In this document: piece by piece, positions 25,550-38,631 of the stretch
Layout of the letters: every line of letters begins with the position of its first letter
How positions within the stretch are numbered: position 1 is the stretch's first letter
Source: Ottelia alismoides
Taxonomy: Eukaryota; Streptophyta; Magnoliopsida; Alismatales; Hydrocharitaceae
Length of the DNA stretch: 64,000 nt
Assembly: GCA_037367405.1 (NCBI GenBank)
Contig: JAZKJV010009623.1
Span: 403,905 to 467,904, forward strand
Reading direction: 5' to 3'
The notes under the pieces: generated by a model
Told to the model about the DNA's origin: nothing
Database searches by the model: none
The model's input: the letters and a program-made list of their open reading frames with translations, nothing else
Translations under genes and position numbers: made by a program

Positions 25550-26490
25550 TGACCTTGATAATTTTTGGACTCAAGCTCAATTATATAAATTGACAGCAAC
25601 CCAACATGCTCAGAACTTGGTTGCCAAGTAATACTCCATACCACCTATAACTCACTCACGTACTTTATGAGTATCCCATACTTGATAACATTTGGAGTAT
25701 TACAATTGGTGTAATGCCCTACATGGTTATACGTGGAATGCTCACAAAGGGAGACGCAGGATATCAACTTTAGGGATTATTACTTAACAACATGGACTTA
25801 AGTGTTGTAGGTAATTGGCAACACATGTTTGATTGAACCCTTACCAAATAAGATGTCCGGCCTAATTTTTCTTGATAATTGCACAAAAGTCCATGCTATT
25901 AATAAGGGTGTTCGATTGAACCCTTACCAAAATATGCAGGCCAGGACTTTAAAATATAGTAAAGTCTAGATAAAATATAAAATGGAATGCTATTAACGTA
26001 AGGGTGTTTTTACCTGTGCATACAAATTCTAGCAGAAAACTAAGTCCCGTTAAGACGAAAACTTCTTAACACGACCAAGTTATATTTTTAGTATATAATA
26101 TGTGCATTTATACATAATCACAAATTGATTTTGATCGCTTTTTATTAATATGGTAAAAGGAATTCGATTGCAGAAATAGAAATTCATATTTTTTCAGAAA
26201 ACCATCAAGAAAACTGGTTACCATGAAAATCCGAAACTTTCAAATCAAAAACCTTCATAGATTATGGCGGGAGCAATTTGGATGCCAGCATTATCGTGCT
26301 TTAATATAAAAAATAAAAAATATAATATCCCTCGCTACTCTCATTTAGAGCAAAGTTCTCTTCATCTATGATCTAGTTGTTATGAGCTATATTAGGATGC
26401 GCATAATGCTTTGATTTTCGCGAATATAATAACTTCTCAGGAGTGAGGAATGCATTGTGTAAGTAAACCTGATTATTAATTAAACTAATA
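25550..26490. other. Unassigned intergenic sequence
   Basis: A/T-rich. A phrase 'gattgaacccttaccaaa' occurs twice (about 25832 and 25913). No gene or element ends are recognised. Confidence 0.4.
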
Positions 26491-26498
26491 CTTCAAAG

Positions 26499-27172
26499 CA
26501 ATGTTTTGAAAACCGGACCGGATCGTCCGGTTCGACCGGTGAACCGAACATGGACCGGTCCGATTAACCGGTTTATGCCGGTTCAGTTTGATTATTCAAA
26601 TTTTAATCAACTCGTCTGGTTCAACCTATTTTTTGATCCGATTTAGTCAGGTTCAACCGAAGTTGAACCGCATTTAATTTCTAAATTATTTAAAAATATT
26701 GTTGGCAGTGAGAGTAAATCATGTGACCTTTGGTTACCTATTGCAAACTTCAAACCAACTACACTAATACAACTTTTTGCATATACTAGATTTTAAATAT
26801 AATTAAACTACATTAGGTTACAGAGCAACTAGTCCAAATAATATATATATATATATGATATGCGTGATATTTTTTTGAGAAGTGATATGTATGATATTTG
26901 ATTGTGTATACAAAAAATATTTTATGTAATATACATTACCTATGTATTTTATTTATATTTTAAGCATATTTAAGTGTATATTATATATATTTTATTTCAT
27001 TTCGATTTAATTAGTCGGTTTAACCACCTTTTTCACCGGTTCGGTTTAATCTGATTTTAAATAATGATGACATCATCATCAAGTTGAACTGATTTGATTG
27101 CATGTTTCAATCCGATCCGACCATTTCGGTAAGGTTTCCGGTTCGGTGTTGGGTTCGATTTCAAAAACATTG
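26499..27172 (+). mobile_element. Non-autonomous hAT element, 674 bp, TSD CTTCAAAG
   Basis: The ends CAATGTTTTGAAAACCGG and ...TTCAAAAACATTG are inverted repeats. A perfect 8-bp duplication CTTCAAAG flanks them (26491-26498 and 27173-27180). The subterminal regions are packed with aaccggttcgg-type motifs in both orientations (26510-26600 and 27015-27160), as in a widespread plant hAT family. The interior is A/T-rich, including an AT dinucleotide run near 26840. There is no transposase. Confidence 0.92.
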
Positions 27173-27246
27173 CTTCAAAGTTTATTTTCGGCGGTAATTT
27201 TATTGGCTTTAAATATTTAGTTTTCGGTTGCCAAACTGCACATCAA

Positions 27247-27330
27247 GTCAGGATGGCCGAGTGGTCTAAGGCGCCAGACTCAAGTTCTGGTCCTCGTGAG
27301 AGGGCGTGGGTTCAAATCCCACTTCTGACA
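27247..27330 (+). tRNA. tRNA-Leu (anticodon CAA)
   Basis: An 84-nt class II tRNA. The acceptor arms GTCAGGA and TTCTGAC pair with one G-T, and A is the discriminator. The A box is tggccgagtgg, and the anticodon stem ccaga/tctgg encloses the loop ctCAAgt, with the anticodon at 27281-27283. A variable arm and the B box GGTTCAAATCC follow. CCA is not encoded. A T-run directly after the gene (27331 onward) provides the Pol III terminator, and CAA precedes the gene, as is usual in plants. No intron. Confidence 0.96.
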
Positions 27331-27821
27331 TTTTTTTCCTTTTCTCTTAATTTCGGAAAAACGGCTTTTTTGGATTCATGTTTCATCACCATACTATGTC
27401 GTACAATATTATAACTTGGCAAGTCTACCAACATTGCATCTCTCTGACAGCAGCTGTTGAAGAAACTTTAGATTGGATTTAACTTGACAAGTCTACCAAC
27501 ATTGCCTGTTCAAAATCCAATCCAAGGAGTAAGGAGTCGGGGATCATTGGCAAGTCGTTGATCGAGTTGTAACTTTAGATTGTGTTTCTTCAACTGCTAC
27601 AATTACATCTAATTGAAGATCATCACATCTTCTTAGTCAACCAGGCATGCTTTCTATTATATATGTCGCCTACTTTTAATATTGATATTCATCAAATATT
27701 ATTAAAAGGGTCATCAAAATTTAAGATCTGGTTTAACCGATGCAATCTTAGATATTGATACCTTACAACTTAAATCATACTTGCTCGAAGACTCCTTCCA
27801 ATATAAAATATAATGCTTTTT
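27331..27821. other. Intergenic sequence with short local repeats
   Basis: The 24-bp phrase acttg.caagtctaccaacattgc occurs at about 27414 and 27482. The phrase agctgttgaagaaac (about 27452) recurs inverted near 27589, so the segment can fold back. No gene is seen. Confidence 0.5.
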
Positions 27822-29283
27822 TTAGTTATGTCCTTCTTAGATTATGCAATATCAGTTAAGTCCCTCCATTTTTGCAATATCAATTGTGTTCATACCTTCT
27901 TGCATTGTTATCACTCATGCCTTTATGTTGATTTGACTATCTATTAAATGAATCAAACCACTATTTGCACAAACTAAGGTACGCTCAAGATCTTATTACA
28001 TTGAACACATTCACATGCCCCTCTTGGTGGCTTTTTGTTTTGATGAGAATGGATACCTCCTTTTATAAAAACAAAATATCTTATAACATTTGTGTCATTG
28101 CCTTTTCCTTCCTCCTCCCCTTCATTGTGTCGGATGGTTTCAGCTGTCGCAATCATGCAGAATGAGGACCACTACGTGGACGCTTAAGGTGATGCTCCTC
28201 TCTCTGGAGTCCACAACTCAGATTGAGTCAAGATGGAAGGTAAACAGTGGATGTAGACTGCCACCATCCTCTTTTTCTTATTAGTGCAGGCGATGAAAAA
28301 GGAGAGTATCTCCGGTGATGCATGATGATGTTGTCCTACTTTGAAGCTAGTCATGGGTTCCTGCAAGCAAAAGCACATGAGACTAGAACCGAGTGGTTCG
28401 TCTCGGGATGGGATCGGAAATGGCAGTGTGAATATTTCTTCTTTTGGCTTATGATGGAAGGGAGGAAGAAGCTCCTCATGTTTGATTGATTGGAGGTTGG
28501 AGGGTTGCGATGAGTGCGTAGAAGATGGCTTGGTGAATGAGGCGATACTCAGCGTGCGAGAGGGTGATTTAGGGGGTGCAATTGGTGGAACATAGTGAGT
28601 GTTGGCGGCAGTGGAATGGGTTCAAGACGGGGCCAGAGGACAAAGAACTCTCCTTGAACTCACCAACTGTAAGGGAAAAGAGCTCAGATCGTGTGGTTGC
28701 TTCTCGAGTGCTTGGAGATCCCCAAGTGGTGTCCTTCGGCGTTGCATCTCCAAGTTGTCAGCTACAAGTCCTTTTAGTTGGTCTTGTCATCCAAAGATCT
28801 GTTCAATTGTAGCATGCAAGACTTATTCTACAGAGGAGGAGGGTGAAGAGGAAGAAGGAGCGGAAGAGCTTGGGTGGGAGGGAAGTGTCACGTAGAGTTG
28901 TGGGCCGGGGGTGGTGAGGAGGACGTGGTCGTTCTATGAAGGAAGACACGGAGGAAGAATGGGTCGGAGAACTCGGGTCAGAGAGGTTGTTGTGAGCAAG
29001 GGGCTCAAGAGCACTGGGGAGTTGTGGGCTGGGGGGTGGAGTGAGGAGGGTGAGGTCATGTTGGGTCTACAGAGGAGAGGATGACGAAGAAGCGGTAGGA
29101 GGTAAAGAATAAGGTGATAAAAAATTACGTTTGTAACCTCGATTTTCTTTCTAATTATCCTTCCAAAAGTTAACGTCCCTTTGGAAGTTGGGTGGACGGA
29201 AATTAACCCGAGGGACATAAGTCATAATGGTACAAGAAAGTAGAGACACATCTGATGTTACAACAAAGAGGAGCATAACTTAT
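27822..29283. mobile_element. Possible Mutator-like element with GC-rich cargo
   Basis: The left end 'agttatgtccttctta...cagttaagtccctcc' and the reverse complement of the right end 'agttatgctcctcttt...gacttatgtccctcg' look like diverged terminal repeats of about 75 bp, roughly 60% identical by eye. No clear target-site duplication was found. The GC-richer middle (28140-29100) holds overlapping open frames (for example 28576-28812 and 28599-28895, plus minus-strand 29218-28934) with no known domain. Either a Pack-MULE-like unit or unrelated decayed sequence fits. Confidence 0.3.
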
Positions 29284-29547
29284 ATTGGAGGATCTAAGAG
29301 GGGAATAATTATGAAAAACCTAGAAATATACCATTGTTGATATTGTTATTATTAGATTAAAAGCATGTGAAGTGTTGGTAAGCTTCTTTCTATCCGTAAG
29401 CGAGGAAAGGATCTAACATGTCATATATCTACGGTTCGAGCCTGAGGCCAAGACGAAGTTGTGAGTTTTATTTTGAACAATTAGAAAAGACAAAAGAGGT
29501 AGATATGCTTTCCCCTATGTCAACTACTTCATCTTCCTGCGTCCACT
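29284..29547. other. Unassigned spacer ahead of the nested transposon block
   Basis: A/T-rich with no recognisable feature. The last eight bases (29548-29555, GTGGTGAC) are the left target-site copy of the hAT element that starts next. Confidence 0.4.
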
Positions 29548-29898
29548 GTGGTGACTATGGATGCAAAGGATAAGGATATATCTGTATCCGATCTGTCACC
29601 ATTTTCATTTTATAAAAATGTTGACATATGCATCATATCTATTTTAAAACAGATATATATATAGGTATCAAACTTTGGTATACGTAAACATTTGTATCCA
29701 TATCCATACACCCACTTCATATATAAATGTAAATGTATATTTATTTTTAATAAATTATAACATAATTATATACCGCCTTTAACCATAGTTGGTGTAATTT
29801 CTATGATATAAACACATTTAGTATATTTATATCATGTATTTTCCATCCAATTCATGTATATTTAAACGGTATTTCTAACAATGCTCACATGCGATGAG

Positions 29899-31665
29899 TG
29901 ATGAATCTGCATTTCATCATCTTTATTCATTTATTTTAGCTTAAAATCCCTTATAAAACACCTGTATATATTAATAAATCCATATTCTTACTAACATGCA
30001 TCTGTATAAATATTGTACATATATTATTATTTTAATCTAAAAATTAAATAAATAAAGGAAAAATAAAGAAAATAAAAAAGTTGTATATATGCAATAGATA
30101 CAAGCTGATACGAACCCCGAGAGAAGGTCAAGACTTGACCTGATCGACCAGGAATAATGTAGGGGGATAGGGTCTTTAATCAAAAATCAAAAATATTTTT
30201 ATAAATACTTTTATGTGTATATTTATATAAAACTTACACTATTTTATTTGTTCATAAACTGACCTCAAATTAAATAATTTCAAATAAAAGTTGTAAATAA
30301 AAATATTTTCTAAATAATAAAAAATGTTTGCAAAATAAAATCATGTACAAAATAAAAGTAACCACACTCGGAAAAAGCCCTAAAGCGATAATTGAAAGAT
30401 CAAATTCCGGCTCCATATGAACTCAAATTGAATCAAACTCACTTCCATCGTATTATAAATTAAATTATCTTTTAAATGGCAGTGTTCATACTTTTTGGAG
30501 TTACGATTTGAAAGACGGTTTTTTAGGGTGATTTTTGCAATTTTACCTTTTATTTATTGTATATGTTTATCCATATTTATTTTTAAACATATCATATTTG
30601 CAAATAATTATAAATATTTTTAATAATTATTTAAAATAAAAATAAAATAATTTTTATCATAAAATAAATTAATTTTCTTATTTAATATGTATATAATGTA
30701 TCATGTGTATATAGTATATGTATATAGTTGATTTCCTTAAATAACCCTCACTAAAAAATAATTAATTAATATTTATTATTTAAATTAATAAAATGAATAA
30801 AGTAATTTATTTAATTAATTATTTATGTAAATAATATACCATATAATTCCTTAATTAACCCATCATTAAGGTGGCTAATTAAGTTGTTGGTTTTTATTAT
30901 CATTTTAATTAATTTAATTCTGAAAATTATTTTATTTTATTTATTTGTTTTATTAATTCTACCATTAACCTCCTTCTATTTTTCTCTCAATTCAAATTTT
31001 GAATTTCAAATTCATATTTTTTCTATTTAATTGGCTCATCCTACCTCATTCTCACTTGATCAATCTTTTGGTGAGAGGAACCTATTCTCCAAGAGCCGTC
31101 TTGTCACAGAGAGGTGCCCAGCTTCCGAGCCATCCGATGATAGCGAGTCGGTCCTCATCGAGGCCGTCATAGCTTCCATCTGCTCTCACGGTGAGATCCA
31201 TTTTATTTCTCATTTTTCATCTAGATTAATCATAGTGTAATTTTTAGTTTAATTTCACAGTCATTTCCTTCTTAATTTTTTAATTGGTGTTAATCGTTAA
31301 TATATATTTGATCCGCCCTCGATTTCGATTTCACATCCACATCTTAATCCCTACATGTTCACGTTATACCTCATGCAACCACTCACCTTCGGCCACACAC
31401 GGTGGCCGGAGATATGGATCCATCCGTCTACCTTGCCGGATCTGCCTTTTCCATTCATTATTTCTATCAATAATTCTTGGACTGAGCCATCATGTTCGAG
31501 TCGTTGTTTTGTCTTTTCATTTTATTACAAGTAGAAAAAAGATATACAGTTGTTATTCGTCAAAAAATAAAAAATAAAAAGGAGAATAAAATTTCCGGAT
31601 GCACTGCTGTCACCCCCTGCTCAGTCGCCTTCCACTATCTGAGCGGAGCCACGCCAGGAAGCCCC
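29899..31665 (+). mobile_element. LARD-like element, left LTR, 5' part
   Basis: It starts tgatgaatctgcatttcatcatc, a short fold-back at the LTR end, and matches 47342 to about 49120 throughout. It contains A/T-rich sequence, then a GC-richer block from about 31030 with short open frames that carry no domain. It is broken at 31665 by the copia insertion, whose left target-site copy GCCCC is 31661-31665. Confidence 0.85.
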
Positions 31666-33212
31666 TCAAGCATCTATGGGAGGCCCGAGGTCTGGAATTG
31701 AGATGTGATCTCAACATCCAAGTCACTATACGTGATACAATCGCTCTGTCCTTATCTCCAAGTATCCGCGGAGAAAGCGCATTATCATTGAAAGAGTTCA
31801 TGGATAATTTCATTGTTGATATATGTATCCAAGCATCGAGAAAATTGATAATTAAATGTGATTTAATTATCATGGATAATATGAATTTGATTCATATTAT
31901 AAGGAGAGTTATCTGAGATAATTAAATGTGGTTTAATTATCAAAGATATGAATACTGTGAATGTGATTCATGTTATTTGGGCACATGAGAAAAAGGAGAT
32001 CCAAGATGATTAAATGTGATTTAATTATCATGGATATGAATAATGTGGATAGCACTATCCATATTAATCATATACATTATAAATGTTATTTATAATATAT
32101 TAGAGAGAGAATATTGTATTGTATATTTGTTGATTAATTGTTAATGTGAATTAGATTTACATTGAACGATTAATTAAAAATATAATTACATTTAGTTTTG
32201 GGTTGTGAATGAGATTCACATTTTTTCAATGGCTTGATTGATATTTTCCAAAAGGTAATTTGGAATTATTTTTTGTGAAAATTATTTTGACAAGAGTTAT
32301 AGGAGATATCATGAGATAATGAGATCTCATGATATATCAATGAGATTGACCAAGTCCCCTCTAATAAGAGAGGACGGGTACAATTTCTCTAGAGGAGTAG
32401 AGTAGTCGTCCCCCCTTTTTAGGAGAGGACCATGGTCTTCTCATTATCCTATCTCTAGTCAAAAAGTGATTTAATTTGAGATTAATTATATTGATTTATC
32501 AATGATAATTAATTTGAATTAAATCACTTTTTGTTGTGTTTTACCAACAACAATCCTAGCCGTTGAAAGGGACACAATCAATCTCATTCGTTGATTGTGT
32601 GTTGTCCATGGATTGGGATCCATGGACTCGCAAAACCCTATATACGAAGAGGCACCCCTTGCTCTTCTATACATTCGAGATCAATGAATGCTCTCTCTCT
32701 CTCTCTTCTCTCTACACGCCTACTCTCTCTATCTCTTCCACCATGGATGCCCTAGAGAGATCCTCCATCGCAGCAGCATCGTCGTTATGCTGCCCGACCG
32801 TTTGCTTGTGGATCTCCGTCTACTTCAACGTGCCTTGCTCGTGAAGAAAACGTCGTATCTCATTTGTCGAGATCAGGAGATCCATGGCTTGGATCATCAG
32901 CATGGACTGCGAGAAGCACGCGTCTCATCCACACGCTCGCAAGCATCTCCTCCGTCGGATCAGACTTGAGACAGGAGGTCTCTTTGTTTAGAGACTCGAT
33001 CACAACCACGCTTCAAGAGGTAATCCTACTACTTGTTTGTGGTTTAGATGAAACGATCCGAGAAGTGTTCTTGAATCATGTAGTTTCGTCACATAGAAAA
33101 TTTTAATTTCCACTGCATCGAGCAACTAGTGCGACTAGTCGCTCCCGATCGCATTCGATGTGATCATCACGCTTCCGTGATGCGCTTGAGGATTTTTTTC
33201 CTGTATCCTTAA
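31666..33212 (+). mobile_element. Old copia element, left LTR (5'-truncated)
   Basis: It is colinear with 39727-41249. It keeps three U3 palindromes (31847-31871, 31917-31941, 32005-32029), the GAGATCTC fold-back near 32320, the TATA-like ctatata near 32638, and a CT-rich then CG-rich leader with short frames that I consider non-coding. The final CA has mutated to AA at 33211-33212. Confidence 0.85.
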
Positions 33213-36200
33213 AGTGGTATCAGAGCCAGGTTGTCGAAGGTTTTGGATTAGATCCATGAACCTACGAAGATTCGGGCTCGTTTGGGTTCGTGAAGATTTT
33301 AGCATTTCAATTTTCGCAGCCCTATCTTGTGATAAGATTTCGGTCCTGTTTAAAATATTTAAACATGAATTTTTAAATTTATAATATTCCCCATTAATTA
33401 AGGAAACAGTAGGATTTGAGTTTGCGTAATTTGAATTCCGTTTTCTCAAGATATGATTGTTTTATTGACCATATGTCCATTGTTTCGGGGATGGCGATTA
33501 GAGACGTAATTAAGATATTAATTACAGGTTTAAAACCCTGAAAATGTATGTTTATCACATGATTTCGTTTTTTAAATCAAGTTATCAATCTCGGAAAATT
33601 GATTTTGCTTAATTTTGATTTTAAAATGAATGAGATATGTTATTTTAGTTAGTGAGGGTCACTGCTGGAAATTGCATCATTATCATGAACCTTGTGATTG
33701 TCATTCAAGTAAATTAATGAAAATTAATTGTTAATTTTCTGAAATGATTATTGGTAGATATTTGTAAAATATTTAAAGATGATAATTATTTCCTTGAATG
33801 ACATTGCATTAACCAAAATGATAAGATAGTTGATCTTGATCACAATTGGTTAATATGAAATTTCCAACAAACATTGTTTTCATGAAAACTCTAGTTTATC
33901 CTACAATAGTTGTAGGATAACTTTTACATGCAAAACCTTGTTGCTTGAATAGGATTGGTGATTTATTTAGCAAATCTCCTTATAATATTATCAAAATGAT
34001 TTTGATGAATATTATATGGTATAATTTCGGTTGAAAAACCAATGATCATCTCAAGTACAAAGTGATTGACTCGGCATTGCTTTTTCCGAGGCGGATATGG
34101 TGTCTAGTCGGGGATTGCTGGGGTAGCGGGTCGCACCGGTTGCAGTCCTTCCCACTCCTGTCGGTACTTGGCCATGACAACGGGTAGGGAACGAATGAGG
34201 CATGAGAGATCATGATGTATTTTCTAATTATTAAAGTTTGAAATAATACGTATTTGAGATAATATCATAATTCAAGTAACAATTAAAAAATGTTTGTTGG
34301 ATATTAATTGGATCATTAATGTAATATGATTAGATTAGTTTGAATCAAATTAAAATTAAAACACTCTATTATGAATAGAGTTGTTATTTCCTTTGGAAGA
34401 ATTAATCATAATGAATATGATTCATACTGATTAATTAAAATTTGAATATGATATGGAGGATCACATAAGTGACATCCATGGTCTCCCGTCAAGGCGAAGG
34501 GTTCCGTCGCCAGATATTGTATGTAGGAGACGTGTGTCCGAAGTGACAGCTCCTGCATACAATTCATTTGGTTCGGGCTCTTCATTTCTCGAAAGAGTAA
34601 GGTCGTATACGTAGTGACCCTAATATCGGGTCCTCATATTATTGGGGTGATATTGGATTGCGTATAGCGAGTATTAAGCATGTTGACGGTTGGTTCAATT
34701 AATGACAGATCAACATCATCTTAGGGGTGGTGGGCCCGGGCGTTAAAGACCAAATTGGGAGATGCAAGTTGGACTTGCAAGGCGGAATGTGTTCCCGCTT
34801 CTTTTATCCGAGTTGCAGGTTCTCATATTATTGGATGACAAAGATAAGGAAGGAGATCCCAGATCTTGATTGAGATCTAATGGTAAGTATATCTCTTACA
34901 TTGAAAGTGATTAAGGGAATGAACTTTCAGTGTTGACAAGGCAAGACAACTTGTTATAAAAACTCCTAAATCAAAGTAAAATATGTATGTATATATATAA
35001 TGTATATACCCTTATGCAAATTTCTTATTTCAGATAATCCTCCATTAAACCCACTCAATGTTATACTCAATAATAACCAGTAAAATATCATGGATTGGAC
35101 TCATGATCCAGATATTGTACTTGCAATTGGACACATAATGTATGTGGTTGCAATGTGCAAGTTTCCTCAACATAATGAGGAATGGCAATTAAATAAGACA
35201 ATAAGACATCACCTTAGGGTTTGTATGTCTCTATAGTATTGATCTTTCATCGAGTGTACTTTGGAAGTGACATGTCGATGATGATCGTAATTGTCAATTA
35301 ATCCTTATAAAATCTAAGAAGATATTCTGGCATACATATGTGCTCTTGACATTTATCATGAATGACATGGTTCACTACATCATGCAGAATGGTAGCTCTA
35401 TAAGAGATGATGTATTCAAAATGTTTGAATACCTACCTGAACCAATGTTTTAAGAGTTTAGATGGATGCAGATACAATGAATGTCATCATTCTACTGTCT
35501 ATACTCTAATCATTCATGAAGTTTCATAATATTCACATTGTATGAATTTAATGAAGCATGTATAAATGTTGAAATGCTCTTACATTGAATTCTTTTGAAT
35601 TTAACATAAGAGATCCTTAGTCTTAAGCATGGTTATTTATAGATCAAGGGAGCGCAGTGGAAGCATGGGTCGGACCCGAGTAAGAAGGAAAGTCAAAGAG
35701 TTGACCTACTTCTGTGACTTCCATATGACATCCAAAGAGTTGGATGAATGCCAATACTACAATAAGTTGTTGTGTTGATAGTATGTCTATCAAGTCTCTC
35801 TTGAATCCTTAGAGAATGACTCAGATAGAGCACCAGAATAATCTACATTAATCATTGATATTGACTTGTTTATTTGATAAGATAAAGTCTAATAATTGTA
35901 TCTCATTCTTCTAATGACACTTGCAATTGTTTCATATGTTATAGAAGATTAATAAATCTGATCTTTAGGTTTAATAGTCAACTACATGGATTTTGATGCA
36001 ATTGTTGCAATAATCTCTATTGGATAGATGGACTTCATATTTTCAGTGGGAGAGCCCTTTGTCTTAGAGAATGTCTCTATGACCTAGATATAATAATACA
36101 CTCATAGTTTATTTTTAAATGTTGAAAATAAACATGAATTCTGGAATAAACCTATCATAAAGAGTTATGATGGGTATATTTCAGATAGTAATCTGGCATC

Positions 36201-38631
36201 TAGTGGGCTCTACTAAATTAGAAATTTCATGAATGGTTCATTAAGATTTCTAACACTGAAAGTTAAACCTTATAAGACCAATAGGAGGATAAATCATTTG
36301 ACAATGATTTGGCATCAAGTTTTGGACATATGCCTGTTGATTTGATCAATAGACAAGTAAGAGATAAAAATTTAGAATGTCTAAAATTTCAAATCTTACA
36401 TACTTGTGAATATAGTATTCAAAGTAAAATGTCCAAAACACCCTTCTCTGGGAATGGTGTTAGATGTCGAGGTATTCAAGTTCTCATACATATTGATGTA
36501 TATGGATCATCTATATTATAATAAACATTATGGATATGTGATATCTATTGATGAGTATGTATGACATGAGATTTCTTCTCTTCACCTAAGAAACGTTTGA
36601 AATGTTCAAAGATTTCATAATTCTGATTTGGAACCAAAGTCTGAAGAAAGATGAAATGAATTTGATCTAACCTAGGTAGCTTTTACATGTTAGATAAATT
36701 CAAAGAATACCTTATGAAGATATGAATATCATTTCTATCTCAATCCTCCTAACACACCTAAACTCAATAGAGTTGTAGGGAGATACAATTGGATCATGTG
36801 TGACATGATCTGATCAATGATGAATTTTAGCATAATTTCCTCCTAGTTCCCTGGTATATATGTAGTAGAGACTACATTATATATCCTTAATAAGATTCCA
36901 TGCAAGTAAGCTGGATTTGAGCACTAGAGAGTGCTAATTCATTAGGAAAATAAAGGATGGTATTGGATACCTACTTTATAACCCTGAGATTCTTAAAAGA
37001 TCTCATCTCTAAGAATATGATTCTTAGATGATGGCTCTCTTGAGAATCAAGATGAAAATGAAGTAAAGGAACTCATTTAATATTGAGATGATAATGAGGC
37101 TCCAAACGGAAACTAAAAGGATAATTAAAGATAAAATACTAATACCTCTTCAAATGAGTTTGAGGATGTATTCCATGTGTCAGTTAAGTCTGACAATGAT
37201 CAGGCTTCATGTGATGAAGCTCCTGAGGATCATGACATGGAAAGATGGATGATAGCAATAAAAGTCTAAGGTAGACTTCATATACAAGTGTTGTATATGG
37301 ACCTCGAGGATCTACCTATAAGGGTAAAATCTATAAGGTATAAATGGATCTTCAGGAGAAAGGAAACCTGATGAGAAGGTGGAGACCTTCAAAGCACGGC
37401 TCGTAGCCATGAGCTACACACCGGAAGAGAAGACATTGCTTGCGATGAGACTTTCTCTTCAGTAACCATGCTTGTACCCATCAGAATATTGCTAACTGTA
37501 GCTACACAACTTGGATTTGACATCTTCGAGATGAAAGTCAAGACTGCATTCCTCTATGAATGCCTCTCTAAGGATATTCACATGAAGTAGCCCCAGGGCT
37601 TCATGGTTGAGGAAAGCAAAGTGTGCAAGCTAAAGAACTCCATTTATGGATTCAAATAAGCTTCTTGAAGTTGGAACATAAGATTTGATGAAATCATTTA
37701 TGATTTCAGATAGAATATTGATGAACCATATAAAGCTTAGTGGGAGTGCCTTTGTGTTCATCGTGCTAAATATAGATGATATCTTAATCATTTAGAATGA
37801 TATAAGGATGATAATAAGTGTTTTATGATCTGGCTATTCCATACCTTGAGATATGATCTCAAAGATGCCTCTTAGATCTTAGTTCTGAAGATGTTCAGAA
37901 GCAAAGAACAGAGGGTATTGGAACCGTCACATTAGTAGTACACCTTGGACATGTTCCATTTTCTGGAAAATTCCAAAAAAGCTTCCTTCCCTTAAGTATA
38001 GTACTGGCCTATTTAAAGGGATAGCACCTCAAAGAGTTGAGGAAGTGAATGCTAGAACTGCTTGCACTTGTGCATGAGTTACGAGAAGATGAGTGTATGC
38101 TAGATGTATACAAAAGCCAGATATCTGCCATGCAGTGGGAGTAGTAAAGTGTTGCTAATCCTACTATGGAGAGAAAACACTTGATTGCAGTAATAACAAA
38201 ATCTTCATAGATGACAAGACTTTCGAGATAGTGATCTCTAAATCTTATCTTCAAAAACTTAAGACTTTATAGATAGAGATCTAAAAGGTCTTAACTGTGG
38301 ATACCTTAAGAGATAGTGATCTCCAGGAATAAGGGTATTCTGATAAGGATTATGGAAATACTGGTTATGATAATTATTGAGCAATAGTGTCAAGAACACT
38401 ATAAATGCTTTATCAAGATTGAGTATTGGTTGCATAAGATGCAACATTCGCATTGGACGTGAGCACTGTTACTAGGAGATATGCAAGTGTCGTAAAAGGA
38501 CTTGACATAGTCTTTTGGGAACATACTGACTGATCAGCTTACCTAGTTATTTTCTAAATAGCCTATGATTGTCACATGAGTGTGAGTTTAAATGATTAGC
38601 CCATTAATGGCTCTTTGGGCTAGTGGGATAT
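33213..38631 (+). pseudogene. Degenerate gag-pol of the old copia element
   Basis: It starts with the primer-binding site tggtatcagagccagg (33215-33230), complementary to initiator tRNA-Met. DNA similarity to the intact copy follows in order: the untranslated leader with the 'gaggcggatatggtgtctagtcgggga' phrase (34090-34120), gag remnants (35080-35740), a GAG-pre-integrase remnant (36309-36521), integrase remnants to about 36920, RT remnants ('ttcatggttgaggaaagcaaagtgtgcaag' at 37601), RNase H remnants to about 38530, and the purine tract agtgggata before the right LTR. Stops and indels are everywhere, and no domain is intact. Confidence 0.88.

Noticed and set aside
32563..33106. Overlapping plus-strand frames in the old copia left LTR, and the same at 40711-41007
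   Set aside because: They are the CG-rich LTR leader, not a gene. They correspond to the frame rejected in the young copy.
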